Source: Lichenostomus cassidix
Lineage: Eukaryota > Chordata > Aves > Passeriformes > Meliphagidae
Assembly: GCA_008360975.2 (NCBI GenBank)
Contig: CM039182.1
Coordinates: 27,711,566-27,775,565 of the forward strand
Reading direction: 5' to 3'
DNA: 64,000 nucleotides
In this document: one piece after another, positions 1-11,546 of the stretch
How the letters are laid out: every line of letters begins with the position of its first letter
Position numbering within the stretch: the stretch's first letter is position 1
Program-made: the position numbers and the translations under genes
The notes under the pieces: model-generated
Told to the model about the DNA's origin: nothing
Database searches by the model: none
Seen by the model: the letters and a program-made list of their open reading frames with translations, nothing else

Positions 1-1502
1 TCTTTACACTGGAAGAAATGCTGCAGTGGCAAAAGATGTTTTATTTATAGCTACCCTGTCTATAGAAGAGAGGAAAGAGCTACTGCTCACATTCTGAGAG
101 CCAATATTTTTACTGTAACATGTACTTTTCCTTCAGCTACATTACAGCTTTGATGCTTAAAGTAAATGAACATCATAAGAGGAATAAAAATGCACTTAGC
201 TATTACCTTCATATTCCTCAACTTTGAAATCTGGAAATGCCCCTTTTAAAAACTATCAGAGACATTTTTACTTTGAACAAAATACCTGAAAATAAAAATG
301 TCTGGGCTTTCTGAAACATACTTCAGACAACAATGACATTCCTGAAGATTCATAAATCATCCCCACTCTGGCAAAGTTGTAGGGAATTGCATCAGACCCA
401 AGTGTAGTTGTAAATAGGACTGGTAGGTCTGTAGGCTCGCATGGAGGCTCCTCATCTTTACGGCTTGAGTCTGTGCTCCTAATATCCAATGCAGTAGAAG
501 TCTAGCTTAGCCTGTTTTCTAAGAAATTGTTTATGCAACTCAGAAAAAGTTCAAGACAAAAAAGCAGACCTTGTTCAAACTAATGTACTGCTATATTATT
601 GTAGACCATGGATTGAGCTGTTTCAAAAAGTAAAGGGGAGCATAGAACTTGAACTGAAGAGACCAAAATTAGCATGCCGGAAATAAGATTTAAAGAAGTA
701 TCAGAACAAACTACTCAATTTTTCCATCTTTTAAATTCTCTTCTGCCCTTACTTGATTTTTGGTTTGAAAAGATTAATTCCTCTACAATCTCTTGTATCA
801 TGCAGCTCCCTGGGCTCTTATTCCACTCAACTGAGGATGATTACCATCAAGTTGGAGTCAGGAACCAGGTGATAAACCTTTCTAGTCAAAGAAGAAAAGA
901 TTTGAAGAACAGCTGATATATGAGTGCTATGCCACACTTGACATGATAGAGTCTTTATTCTCACACTGTTGATTTTTTTTTAATGCGGGGAGGGTGCATG
1001 GTTTCCCTCTTTAACCATGGGGTCTAGGTTAACTAATCAACACAGCATCTTGTGATAGAGAACAGTGCAGGGCAAAGGTCCAAGCAACCTCAATATTACT
1101 GCAGATTTGTTATTTATGGACATGGCTGTGCTGTTCTCTCCCTCCAGCAGTGAGCTCACACCAGAGGCCAGAGGCCACACCAGGTCACTGACACCTATGC
1201 ACCATGAAGGGTACCTTCAGAATGTCTGAATCTTCTTCTATTCAGAAAATTTTTTATATTTTTGTCTTATTTTCCTCCAAGGTTATAAAATTACTTTCCA
1301 ACAGCATGCTAGTTTATCCCAAGCTCTCTAGAAATTATAGTAACTGTTTGAAGTCTCACGTGGGACTTCTTTCTTAGAAGAAACCTACACAGCTAAATGT
1401 TAACACTAGCTAAAATTAAAAAAAAAGGAAAAAAAAAAAGCTAAATAGGAAGATGATTTTCAAAATATCTCTGTAGACAGAGTCTCTGTTAATATAAATG
1501 CA

Positions 1503-1548
1503 TGTTAGCCTGGATTATTTGGATCTAAGAATGCTATCCAGGCTAACA
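1503..1548. repeat. Perfect inverted repeat, 13-bp stem
   Basis: The left arm TGTTAGCCTGGAT (1503-1515) is the exact reverse complement of the right arm ATCCAGGCTAACA (1536-1548), leaving a 20-base loop. A CATG on each outer side could allow a shifted alternative pairing. The stem is shorter than a typical microRNA precursor stem of about 22 bp. It could be the end-pair of a lost small transposon, a cruciform former or chance. No neighbouring gene explains it. Confidence 0.6.
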
Positions 1549-3765
1549 CACATGAGCTAGATCAGAGTTTAGGTACAGGGATCCAGTAGGACAGTGAACC
1601 TTTTTGTTAACATAAACCATTACGTTAAAGCGGGTGAAATACTTTTGATTCCCTAACATCTATAACTTTTATCCCTATCAATGGACTTCATGTAAGAAAA
1701 TATTTTTTTCTGAGAGCTAGGAGTGAGGGATAATTGGAGTGAGACTGTACTAAAGACTATATCTATTAAGACTGGTATTTCTATTGATAAAGAATATCAT
1801 GAAGCAGATTCTTACAGTTTGGAAATATTGAAGTGGCAAATGTGACGTGGCAATACAGTATTGTAAATGTGACTCTGCTGCTTAGACAGAGATGGGAATT
1901 AAAAGAAGATCCATGGACTTCACAAGACAGTTTCTGTGCTAAATTAACTTGTGCAATGTATGTGTGCTTATATTATAGCTAGGGCTGAAGTCTCAGCACT
2001 GTACTGCAGCATCCCTTTCTCTCTAAAAATAATCTGTATGGTTGTGCCAGAATATCTGGCAATCTCTATAATTTCATTTACAAGAATTTAGAGGCTGACA
2101 GAGAGAGAGGTTGTACCAGCAAGGTTCATATTTCTTAGACTGCTCATTTAAAAAATCAGCATGAATTGTGATTATAGATATTTGGAGGTTCCAGCTGAAT
2201 TGTGGGTAGGCTATTAGATTGAATAATTTTCTTATGTTGGAAAGGAAAAATAAATTTGACTTTGATCAGGTTTTAACCTGTGTTTATATTGAATGATAGT
2301 GGGGTACTTTAGGTAAACTGAAAACACCGTCCTAGAATTATGGATGAGCTTCCAGAACTACAAGCACAGGTATACAATGAATATGAGACAGAAAATATAA
2401 TTCATGCTACAAAAAATTTCAGAAGAGCTGAGCTTCTATACTTTCAGTTTAAAAACAAGAGAGGTCCATATTCATTCCAACCTCTATTATGTCCATCCCA
2501 CTGCTCCTAGCAATACTTATACCAATTTCAATCACTTTAAATCACTTCTCACCCACTAGCTGCTTGTCACTTAACCGTAGCCAATGCAGTGTTTTCCTTC
2601 AGCTTCTTTATATGCATGAGCATGAACTTTACTATATAATGTATGTTTTATGTAACATCAACATCAGCAGTTTTGACAGAAATCTCAGCAGATTAACTGT
2701 GAGTTATGCAGGAATAAATTCCATAATCATGTAGGATTACTTGAGATGAGCTAACAGATTTGAATTGTTTTGAAGTCCAAATGAACATACTCAACTGTGA
2801 CTGTACCTTCATGAAAATTTCATCATCTTCTTCTTGGAAGTACCAATTATTCTATATTTTTGTTCAAGATTTCCGTGTGGCTTCTATGACAATGTTAATG
2901 CTTTGGTAAACCATCTACTATCATTTTACTTCAAAAGAAGGCAAAAAAATTATTCCAGACTCTGAATCTTCTGGTAGTTTAGCAACCTCCTGCTGTATAA
3001 ATATATTGCCAAACCATTATTAAAGTCTCTTTGTAAAATTGTTCTATTGGAAACAATATTCTGTTACAAAAGTTCATCTTAGTATATCATGATCCCTGTG
3101 GGAAAGCCATCAGTGGGTTATACCAGCAAAAGTCCCTGGCTGGCTTCTAAAATGCCAAAATGTCATCCATTTTCTAAGTAAGAAAACTGAAAACCAACCC
3201 AGAACTGTTCTCCATACTGTTCTCTATAATATGCTCAGGAATCAATTTAAATAGTTCTACAGCAACAGTATGATGGTTGAAAATATTGAGGTACAATTAA
3301 ACTTAGAACAAGACTTACTTGTACACAGTACTCCTGAGAAAAAAGACATTATCCACTTGCTTTATTTAAGGTGGTCATAAGCTTGTTTTAAAGCCAAAAG
3401 ACATCTTATTTTTCTGAGTGCTATCAACTGCTCCTCCTTATGAAACATGACATATTAACCTTGGAGTTGCTATTCAGGAGCGATGGATTAAAACTTTATT
3501 TCTATGGAATTTTGATAAGTGGATTCTGAGAGCTGTGCAAAGAGGATTTTAAACCATTGTTTCATGGAGAGCAGTGTAGAAATACCTCAGAAAGTACTTA
3601 TGTTGGCATATTCATGGTGGAGTGCTGCAGTATGAGAAAGAGGGACTTGTTAATGTCCAGAAGTAGTAGGTAGACTCATTACCACAGAAGTTTGACTAAG
3701 CCTTGCCTGCTCTGCTCCTTTGTTAAAAGGAGCTTTAAAGTTCTTTACAGTCTGATCCATTGTAT

Positions 3766-3812
3766 GGAATGTCAGAGAATTTAACCCTACCCCAGCTGAA
3801 ACCAGCACAGCA
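3766..3812 (+). repeat. Possible avian interspersed-repeat fragment
   Basis: The stretch reading TTAACCCTACCCCAGCTGAA followed by ACCAGCACA resembles a short motif that I recall from a dispersed repeat in bird genomes. I cannot say with certainty which element it belongs to (CR1 3' region or an LTR). Nothing on either side extends the match convincingly. The call rests on memory of the motif only. Confidence 0.25.
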
Positions 3813-6007
3813 CTTGTAAAAATATTTTTTGTCTTAGAATTAATTTATATCAGAGAAACAAAAGCACAACATGTTCCCATTCCAATTGGCTGTCCCAGAA
3901 CTGATTTAATGTGTCTCAGTACTGTTAGTAAATTTGGAATTGTGATACTTTGGAGGAAGAGGGCAAACAGGCCTGGGAAAGTTAGTGGGACCTCTGGATT
4001 GAGTGTAGGTTCAGGTTTTCAGAGAAGAGATTTTTTATTCTTTCCCTCAATGATCATAATAATTTAATTTCAAGATTCAGTATTCCTCTCTGCTTCCCTT
4101 AAATCTATCTCCTTTTTCACATAGCAATCTTCCTGCTCACCCCTTCCAATTAATGTGCGAGAACAACCCTCCAATTCTCTTTCATTTGCTTCCTAATTTG
4201 CTGGAAAGAGAGAGATAAATTCTACCATTTTACTAGAGAGAGGGAACAAGATAAAAAAACAGAAGAGAGAACACTCCTGCATATTCCCTTGCTAACAGGC
4301 TAAGTATAAATCTAGTTAGGTGGCAGATTATTGGAGAATTAAAGTCAGTTTTTGTACACATGAGCAAAAGCTGCCATGCCCTCCTGTCTTCTCTGTGTTG
4401 CTGGATTGATGTTTGGGCATAAATAATCACAGTTTAGGAATTGACTGATGAGTGAGACTCATAATTTGATGGATGTTACTTCTGTTTGAGTGAAAGGAAA
4501 GCAGTACCTCAGGACAGCTTGATTCAGCTGCTGCTGCTTTTGACTAACAAGCTCTGGAGTGAAGGTGCATGAGCAGTGTAGCTGCCTTGGGGTGGGTGCA
4601 AACATTTGTTTTACTGCTACTGTAATTTTTGTACAGTAAGTGAAATAAATACACGAACAAACAACATATTTATTTCTAGAATAATTACATGCCTACTACT
4701 GGCTATATGGTACAGATAATGCTATCAAGGCATCCTCTTCACAAGCAGAACTGTGGCAATAGTACAGAGTGGAGGTAGAACAAGAGTTTTTGCACAGGGT
4801 CTGGGTGTAAGGCACTAATCTGCTTTACGCTGCTAAGTATCACCTCTAGCACACTGACATCCCAGTCTCTAGCCAGTGTATTTAGCTGTCATCTTCAAAC
4901 ATGGAGTTTCTTATCTCTATGCAGGGCTTTGCAATGGGAGTTGAATTGCAGTAGAGCCATACTGACACCAGGAGGTTATCAGCATTACTGGTCAAAGATG
5001 GATGAACACAGAAGTGTTAAAACAGCTCAGAAAAGCTTTTCAAAAGTTCAATCCGTAAATAAAAAGGGATTAAAAGACCCCTGGAATGTCCACTTTCATT
5101 GCAGATTCTTTTCCTGATGTTCCATTTTCAGGATAGATATCCTGTTGTTCTAGGGGATTTCAGGCTTTTCAGCTAACCCTGCAAACCATGTAATCATGAG
5201 AATGAGTACTACACCTTTTGTTTGATAGTCACAATAAAGTGCAAAGGTATTAATAGAAAAATCTCTACAGGAAAAATTTGAGGATTCACACAAACATAGG
5301 AAAGGAGCATGTCTGAAATTCCAAATAATAAAATATTACAGAGAGGTGATTCTCCTCACTTCCAAAGCTTTTTCCCCTCCCGTTTATTAAGGTGTGCTAC
5401 AACTGGCTAACCTCTAGCATGTCTGTTAAGCCATTATTTTGGCTGCTCTCTCTTGCAAAAGCAGGAGGGATCAGTTGAGACACTTCTGCAATTTGAGTTC
5501 TGCACCAGTACAAACCCTGTTTTGGAAAAGAAGATGGCAGAGCACATGACTGTGGTGCACACCATGCAAAGTCACACCCATAGAAAATGTATGACATTTG
5601 TTGAGACAACTAGACAGCTCTTCAGACCCCTCGAGGACTGAAGCAGCAACTATCAATCAAGAAAACAAGAATAGAAAATGAAGTGTAGACATTTATGAGA
5701 TGGATAGAAACCCTTTGCAATTTAGGGAAAAGTTTATGCTTCCTCTTAAATTTAGTCTTGAATACAACCAAAATGTTAGGAAATCATCCTGGATTTCTTT
5801 GTTTAGAATCATAAGTGGGAAGCTATGATATCTTCTTTAATATCAAGTCCATCTGACTGTGTCATGATCAGTGATTATCTGGGCAGTAATTCTTAGTGCT
5901 TAAGCAGCAAGGAAGATGAAAATACAAATTTCAGGTCATGAAGTTGTATCTCAGCTAACCAGACCTAGCAAGATAAATTAAAAAGTAATTTTTTATTCTG
6001 TCATATT

Positions 6008-6052
6008 ATTTTATAATATATATTTTATTATAATATATATATCTATATTACA
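6008..6052. repeat. AT-rich simple sequence
   Basis: This is a run of TA, TTA and ATAT units that is almost pure A/T, with an imperfect direct repeat of TTATAATATATAT. It would melt easily. It is a simple repeat with no visible gene context. Confidence 0.7.
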
Positions 6053-6584
6053 GCATTACAGCTGTTCTCTGTGGGTAGAGGTCTACTGGACTAAGTGGTA
6101 AGGCCAAATATTAATGTGATGCACTCAATCCAAATCTAAGATGATTAATGTGTGATATGGGGCTTAGAGTATTTTCTCAATAATAATGACTTGGTTGTGT
6201 CTTTGAATACTGTTCTGTAAAAATATGATACCTTTTTTGGTGTTGCTCACTGCAAAGCGTTATTAGGCAGTATGACCCCATTCTTTTGGGTGGGTAAGTT
6301 GAAATGGCTCTGTCACCTGGATTTTATTTGAGGGATATATGTGAATAGCAAGTAGGTTTGTTTTTTGCGGGAATAAATATGAACTATTAATTTACCTGCA
6401 AAGACATGAAGGATACAGAAGGGGCAGACAATATAAGAACTCTGATTTCAATGCAATGTGGTCTGTTTTTGGAGGGGTTACCTGCACTGAAGTACAGACG
6501 CTGTGCAATTGTGACCCTGATTCCAGCACAGTATTATTTCAGAGCATTTGTGCTTCAGGACAGTTCAGCCCTGGGATTGAATTC
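6052..6584. other. Unique DNA upstream of the CpG-rich patch
   Basis: This is mixed-composition sequence with no repeat I recognise. A 62-codon plus-strand frame (6406-6594) runs up to the edge of the CpG-rich patch but has no recognisable domain. If the patch is a promoter, this stretch would be flanking sequence rather than coding. Confidence 0.5.
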
Positions 6585-6847
6585 CGAGCTCTAACCTGAA
6601 CCCTTCCGCTGCGCTGCCACTAGGTGGGGAGGTCGGCTAATAGTTTGGGAAAACCTGCGCGTTTCCCTCGGCGGGGAGCTCCAGGATGTGTGTCCAGGGG
6701 CGCTGAGCAGGGAAGGGAGCCGTGCGGCTCATTCTCCCGAAAGTTCAGCCCAGTCTGCATGGGAACCCAGTGTGAATACGCTGCTTGAGTGCTCTTTAGG
6801 GGCGCAAAGTTACTTCAGCTTCAACTTAAATTCTGCCCTTTTCCCCG
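6585..6847. promoter_or_regulatory. CpG-rich patch, candidate regulatory element
   Basis: There are fifteen CpG dinucleotides between 6585 and 6847. Counted by hand over 6601-6780, the sequence is about 62% G+C with a CpG observed/expected ratio near 0.70 (12 CpG, 49 C, 63 G). The surroundings are AT-rich and almost free of CpG. Clustering at this ratio suggests DNA that escapes germline methylation, as at promoters or some enhancers. It contains a CTCF-like site at 6614-6631. It is shorter than a classical CpG island. No TATA box, clear splice donor or coding frame was identified, so a first exon of an unseen transcript is possible but unproven. Confidence 0.45.
6614..6631 (+). promoter_or_regulatory. 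CTCF-like binding site
   Basis: The sequence CTGCCACTAGGTGGGGAG matches the vertebrate CTCF core pattern CCASYAGRKGGC at 11 of 12 positions, with G in place of the final C. CTCF is a zinc-finger protein that marks insulators and chromatin loop anchors. The site lies inside the CpG-rich patch, which favours function, but a single motif match is weak evidence. Confidence 0.35.
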
Positions 6848-6849
6848 AT

Positions 6850-8103
6850 CAGTTGTGAGACTTCAAACTCCCTGCATGAAATTAATAATGATTTAGATTC
6901 TAGTGGAAAAATGGAAAGGAGATTTGAAGTAAGATTACTTTTCTCTTCTGGTGAAATCTTGCTTACATTTAAAATCTCTGCTGTATGATTCCTCTCCGTA
7001 TTTTCTCTCATTAAAAAAAATTACAAATAAATAAATAGAAGATCTGGATAATTCCACACACAAAACTAAATGCTAGCTGCCTTATCTAAACTGCCTGATC
7101 TTTCTAATTTTTAGAGACATCCAAACCTTCAATTATTCCCCTCATCCTCACTCTCTCCATCTATCCTTACTCGTTTTTCTGTCAAAAAAACTTTAGACAC
7201 TGCACTCCCATTTCAAGTTTTCCAAGTTCTTAATGAAATAAATATTTATTTTCATTTTAAATCATAATTATAATGAGTATACAAACTACATTTAGAACAA
7301 GATTTGGAAAAACATAGCACTGTTGAATAGGAAAAAATGTGAAAATTCAAGTTTGGTTTTCAAGGGGGCTAGAATATCATAAATGTTGGCTAATAGAAGA
7401 AATATTTATATGGCTGAGTGAACAGTGGCACAAAGCATAAAATCAAGACTTTTTTTCTGCTCCAAAGATTAATCTTATAAAGCATGAGAACCTTGCAAGG
7501 AAAGCAATAATATAGCAAACCATCTGTATTTTGAGAATGCATTATTTTTAAGTATTTTCTTCTAGATTATAGTTTGTTGTACTTATTTGTCAAACTCTCA
7601 GGACAAACTCCTAATTGTAAACTTTAATTTCCTCTCCTGTCGCACTTAATTCATGCAGTTATATATATGTCTAGTGCCTTTTCCCATCTCAAGTGAAAAA
7701 GCTACAACTTGTTTTCAAATCTAAACTGCATTTCTCTGCCAGAGAACAGCAGAGTGGCATCAAATGTATGAAGTGCTGTGAGAATCCGGGGCAGAAGTGT
7801 GTGAATGTGCACTGAGATATTTTGTTTACTTGTTCAGCCTGTGTTTTACACATCTTAAAACTGAATTTTAAAAAAAAAAAGTTGGGCTTCTGAGTTTTTA
7901 ATTGGCCAAATATATATGATCAATAAACAGAGATTTACATATTAAAATACAGTAATTTTCAAGTTCATTAAATAATAAATTCTCTGACTAGATATAAAAC
8001 TGACTGAAAAGAACCAACAAATATCAGAGAAAGAGACAAGACCAAATTCAAACCATATAAACTAATGAGAGAGAGGGAAAGCATGAGCTGAGAAAAGCAC
8101 TAT
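6850..8103. other. AT-rich non-coding DNA, no gene seen
   Basis: This stretch is mostly A+T, with short A-runs (for example near 7010-7035 and 7869-7880). It holds only one small open frame (6826-7011, minus strand), which has no recognisable domain. No dispersed repeat could be identified. Confidence 0.6.
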
Positions 8104-8200
8104 GTGCTATGGTCTGGTTGACAAGGTGGTGAATGGTGAAAAGTTGGACTTGACGCTGTTGGAGGTCTTTTCTAACTTAAATGATTCTGTGATTCTGTGA
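8104..8200 (+). mobile_element. CR1 LINE 3' tail (severely 5'-truncated)
   Basis: The sequence runs from GGTCTGGTTGACAAGGTGG through TTGGACTTGACGCTGTTGGA and GGTCTTTTCTAAC to a terminal GATTCTGTGATTCTGTGA. CR1 is the main LINE of birds. Its copies are usually 5'-truncated and end in a short tandem 8-mer of the ATTCTRTG type rather than poly(A). Here that 8-mer appears about twice at the right end, giving plus orientation. Only about 97 bases remain, with no coding capacity. Confidence 0.8.
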
Positions 8201-9569
8201 TCTCTAGAAAGAAGAAAATTAACTACAGGCAAGCTCATATTACATAAATATTTGCTGTTGGTTTTTCTTTTTTTAATTCATCTTTTTAATTTTTGAAGTT
8301 GTTTTCTGTCAAAAACACAGAGGCAGAAATACATTTCACTGCTGCTGCTGTTAGCTTAAAGAGGAAATGCAGCAAAGCATTTCTGGTCCTGCTGCTGTGG
8401 GAGACAGGAAGGCTGTCAGACTTTGTTACATGGAAAGCTGTCTAGCCCTGACTAAAATTCAGCCACAGTGATTTTTACATTTGAGACAAGTTGTGGATAA
8501 AAATCAGGCAAAATACCACAATCTTTCCATGTGTCAGGCATCTCTTCTGAAAAGCAGCCTTCCCTTCTAATGCTGCTTCCCAAATTTATCTGGCCATGAC
8601 TATATGACATAATCTTAAACCTGTGTGACCCTTGTGTGTTATGGTGAAAAGACACACATATATCTAAGAGATGACCAGTTATTTGTATTAGATTCTGTAC
8701 ATTTTATGAGTGCAAAGAAATTTTTCTCAAGTGCTAAATTCCATTGTGTGTAACTCTCAGGGAAACTTCAAATTGTTGATGGCAGGTTGGAATGCTTGAA
8801 TTGCATTTCTGTGCTGAAAACAAATGAGCAAACAAAATACTCCCCACAGTTCTGAACCCATGTTGATATATTATTCTAAAAAGTGGAAAATTTAGAGAAT
8901 GTTATTGTAAGTTTTCAGCTTTCAGAAGGGAGGAATAAAATGGTTACATCAATTGTATTTCTTGTCTATTTTTTTGTCTTACATGGCTTACACACTGTGT
9001 TATAGAGATTTCTTAGGTCCAAATGAAAGAAATGTCCTTTTGCCTGTCTTCCTTTGAATCAACTGAGCTATATATGCAAGGTTTAGATCTCCAGCAGTTC
9101 CATAGTATCATACTGGAGAGCATATCCTTGCTCCCATGAACATTTGCGGCCACTGGGTGGAGAACTTGTCTAACAAAATATCTCATTATGACAGAGTGAA
9201 AATCAATCCAACTGTACTTTGCTGGCTGGGCAAATTTGTCTAATACAGGTCATATATTAGGCTCTTCTTTTTCAGCGGTCAACGTGGTTCAATTTCCAGC
9301 TAGGACATAATTTGCACAATAACCTGAAGTTGAAATTAATACTCAGAAACAAGCTGTACTGGGCTTAAGAAAAATCCATTAAGCTGTCTGCATTAGAGGA
9401 AGAAGCTGACCAATGGAGTTGAAGCACATTTGTTATACTGTAAGAAGAAAGTTTCAGACAAATATCACAGGAACCAGGATGACACTCCAATAAGGTAACT
9501 TTAGGTTTAATCTTAACTGCAAATAAGAATATTATTATGATGATTTATTTGTAGTACTATCTTGTCCAA
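8201..9569. other. Non-coding DNA between repeats
   Basis: No gene or clear repeat was recognised. Trinucleotide runs of CTG (GCTGCTGCTG near 8341-8350) are short. A second CTCF-like site at 9148-9161 is listed separately. A 67-codon minus-strand frame (8452-8655) has no recognisable domain. Confidence 0.55.
9148..9161 (+). promoter_or_regulatory. Weak CTCF-like site
   Basis: GGCCACTGGGTGGA matches the CTCF core CCASYAGRKGGC at about 10 of 12 positions; the A after Y is replaced by G and the last base is A. It has the same orientation as the better site in the CpG-rich patch about 2.5 kb to the left. The flanks are AT-rich and nothing else supports binding. Confidence 0.2.
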
Positions 9570-9785
9570 GGGAATCAAATGAGAACAGAGCCCCACTGTG
9601 CTAAACACTCTGCTATTGTCTCCATCAGAAAACTGTACCTTCCCAGAGGAGTTTTTTTTTTTAAGTAGATAAAAGTAAGAATTATTTGGAAGGCCAAAGA
9701 ACAAAGCATGGTGATCCAAAATCACAGAGAATGTAAGTGACAAAGCTAAGGGCAGGATCCAGGTTTCTGAACTTTGGTCTTGTCT
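9570..9785 (-). mobile_element. Decayed MIR/CORE-type SINE
   Basis: Read on the plus strand, AGAGCCCCACTGTGCTAAAC (from about 9586) resembles the far end, and GTGACAAAGCTAAGGGCAGG followed by ATCCAGGTTTCTGAACTTTGG (about 9737-9776) resembles the tRNA-derived end, of the ancient amniote MIR-type SINE in reverse orientation. The middle is heavily eroded and holds a T-run near 9653-9663. A CR1 copy begins directly to the right. SINEs of this family stopped moving long ago and have no coding content. The family name comes from recalled consensus patterns. Confidence 0.5.
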
Positions 9786-9791
9786 TCTTTA

Positions 9792-10090
9792 TAGAATCAT
9801 AGACAGGCTTGGATTAGAAGCGACCCAAAATGTCATCTAGTTCCCACCCCTCTGCTGTGAGCAGGGGCAACTTTCTCCAGATCAGGTTGCTCAAAGCCCA
9901 ATCCTTTCTGGCCTTAAACACTTCCACGGATAGGGCATTCACAACTTCTCTGAGCAACTTGTTCCAGTCTCTCACCACATTGTAGTGAAGAGTTTCTTAT
10001 TAGTATCAAATCTAAACTACTCTCTTTCTGTTTAGAGCCATTCCCCCTTGTCCTACCACTACACAGCATTGTAGTCTTTTTGCTCACAGC
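9792..10090 (-). mobile_element. CR1 LINE 3' fragment
   Basis: The left edge TAGAATCATAGACAGGCTTG is the reverse complement of a CR1 terminus. Further in, ATTCCCCCTTGTCCTACCAC and CAACTTGTTCCAGTCTCTCA are reverse complements of well-known CR1 3'-region segments (the 'gtaggacaag' and 'tggaacaagttg' stretches). About 300 bases remain, truncated at the 5' end near 10090. The open frame 9914-10096 on the minus strand is a by-product of this copy. It abuts an older SINE remnant. Confidence 0.88.
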
Positions 10091-11483
10091 CTCCATGACA
10101 CTGACTTTACTGTGTCATTTTGTTAAATGATATTTCAAAACACAGCAGGCACGCCAGAATTTGGATTCACACTTAGCAAAGATTTTGAATGATGATAAAA
10201 TAAGTAGGTAAAGATAGTTTAAAAAGTTAAGCTTTCCAGAAAAAAAATCAGGAGAGTAGAAGAAAAAGAATCTTTTTCCTGGAAAGCAATACGTGTTTAG
10301 CTAAAGCAGAAATCAAATTTCCAGCTTCCATCCTCCAGAAGAAAATGTCTTGCAGTCAGTGAGCTATAAAACAGAAGCCAGGTATATCCAGTAAAAGAAA
10401 ATTGTTTTCTTTCATGAAATCAAACTGCCTTTCCCATGTATATTCTGCAAAAAAAAATTAAAATTCAGGGGAAATGTTTTCATCAGGTTATTGAATGGAG
10501 TATTTTAATATCTGATGCAATACAGAGACTTTGTAAAACAGGAAGATCTATGGGGTTCTAGCGAACCCTGTTAAGGACTAGATAACTTGAAAATTATTAC
10601 TTTTTAAATATGCGTGACATGAAGCTCTCTCCATATTTCTATCACAAAAATCTTTGTCACAAAAAAATATCATGTCATTGAATAGACTAAATTATTAATA
10701 CAGGATATTGTTATTTATATACTTTGATTTAGAAAGATGGAAATTATTCTGGGATAGATTGCACCACCTTTACTCCTATAACAGTAACTTCCATTGCAAA
10801 TCATCTCAGTGGTAAACACAAGCAAAACTGGAAAAAATTATGCACCTGGTAATGGTAGAGTCAAAAAACTTTAAATGGAGTTTGAAGAGCAACAAATTAT
10901 AGATAACATGAACTGTCTTTTTGTGGATGCCTAAGCAATACATCTTGACCTCCTTGTGTATGCTCTAAAAACAGAATTACCCAATTAACCATTTACTAGC
11001 TACCATCTTGCTGGACAAAGTTCCTGTTGCTAATGATTATTCAAACAACAAATTTGTGTAAGTAGCAAATAGACTGAATATTCAAACTATTTTGTGTCTG
11101 AATAAACCAACAAAAAATCCTAATTGGTTCAGATCAAATAAAAGCGTCTCTGTTTTTCCTCATTCAAACCAGAAACTAAATTATTTCATGTTGTGCTAAC
11201 CATGATATTTGTATTAGGATAACCAAAGAGAAAAACATAGTTACAGATGTGATGCATTTCTGGTGGAAATAATGTTGTCCTTTTACCTAATAGTCCAGAG
11301 TGATTAAAATAATTTTCCCAGAAGCTAGAAATCCAGATTCTTCTTCTTTCTGAGAGAAGTATCCTGAGTGTTGTGCTGTATTCACCCATTTAATATAGCA
11401 TTCTCTCATATGAGAGGTGTTGAAGTTCCCAAATAAATATTTAAATATTCTTTGATTCTAGTATAAAATATATATATTTAATA
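10091..11483. other. AT-rich non-coding DNA, no gene seen
   Basis: No coding frame of interest and no recognisable repeat were found. A 67-codon minus-strand frame at 11186-11389 has no known domain. Composition is low in CpG throughout. Confidence 0.6.
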
Positions 11484-11546
11484 TCCAGTGGCCAGAACAC
11501 TGATCTGAGCCTCAGGAAAGCTGTTCTCTTCACTGGCCTATGAATT
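11484..11546 (+). mobile_element. MIR-type SINE, 5' fragment
   Basis: CCAGTGGCCAGAACACTGAT followed by CTGAGCCTCAGGAAAGCTG and TTCTCTTCACTGGCC parallels the tRNA-derived head of amniote MIR SINEs, in which 'GTGGTTAGAGCACTGGACTG' leads into 'ACTCAGGAGACCTGGGTTC'. The degraded B-box region lies near GTTCTCTTCAC. The element breaks off near 11546. The identification is by pattern memory and the copy is short. Confidence 0.5.

Larger units (their letters stand above)
1..5990. other. AT-rich non-coding DNA, no gene seen
   Basis: No recognisable exon, RNA gene or long frame is visible. The open frames here are 60 to 81 codons, overlap one another on both strands and have no domain I know, which fits chance in AT-rich DNA. 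A-tracts occur near 1419-1440. A hairpin at 1503-1548 and a possible repeat fragment at 3766-3812 are listed separately. The remainder appears to be unique intergenic or intronic sequence. Confidence 0.65.

Noticed and set aside
5815..5880. TAGAATCATAAGTGGGAAGC, possibly a decayed CR1 end
   Set aside because: The following sequence does not match CR1 3' blocks.
8341..8400. Short GCTGCTGCTG runs
   Set aside because: Three to four units only; not a meaningful microsatellite.
9914..10096. 60-codon minus-strand frame
   Set aside because: It lies inside the CR1 fragment and is not a cellular gene.
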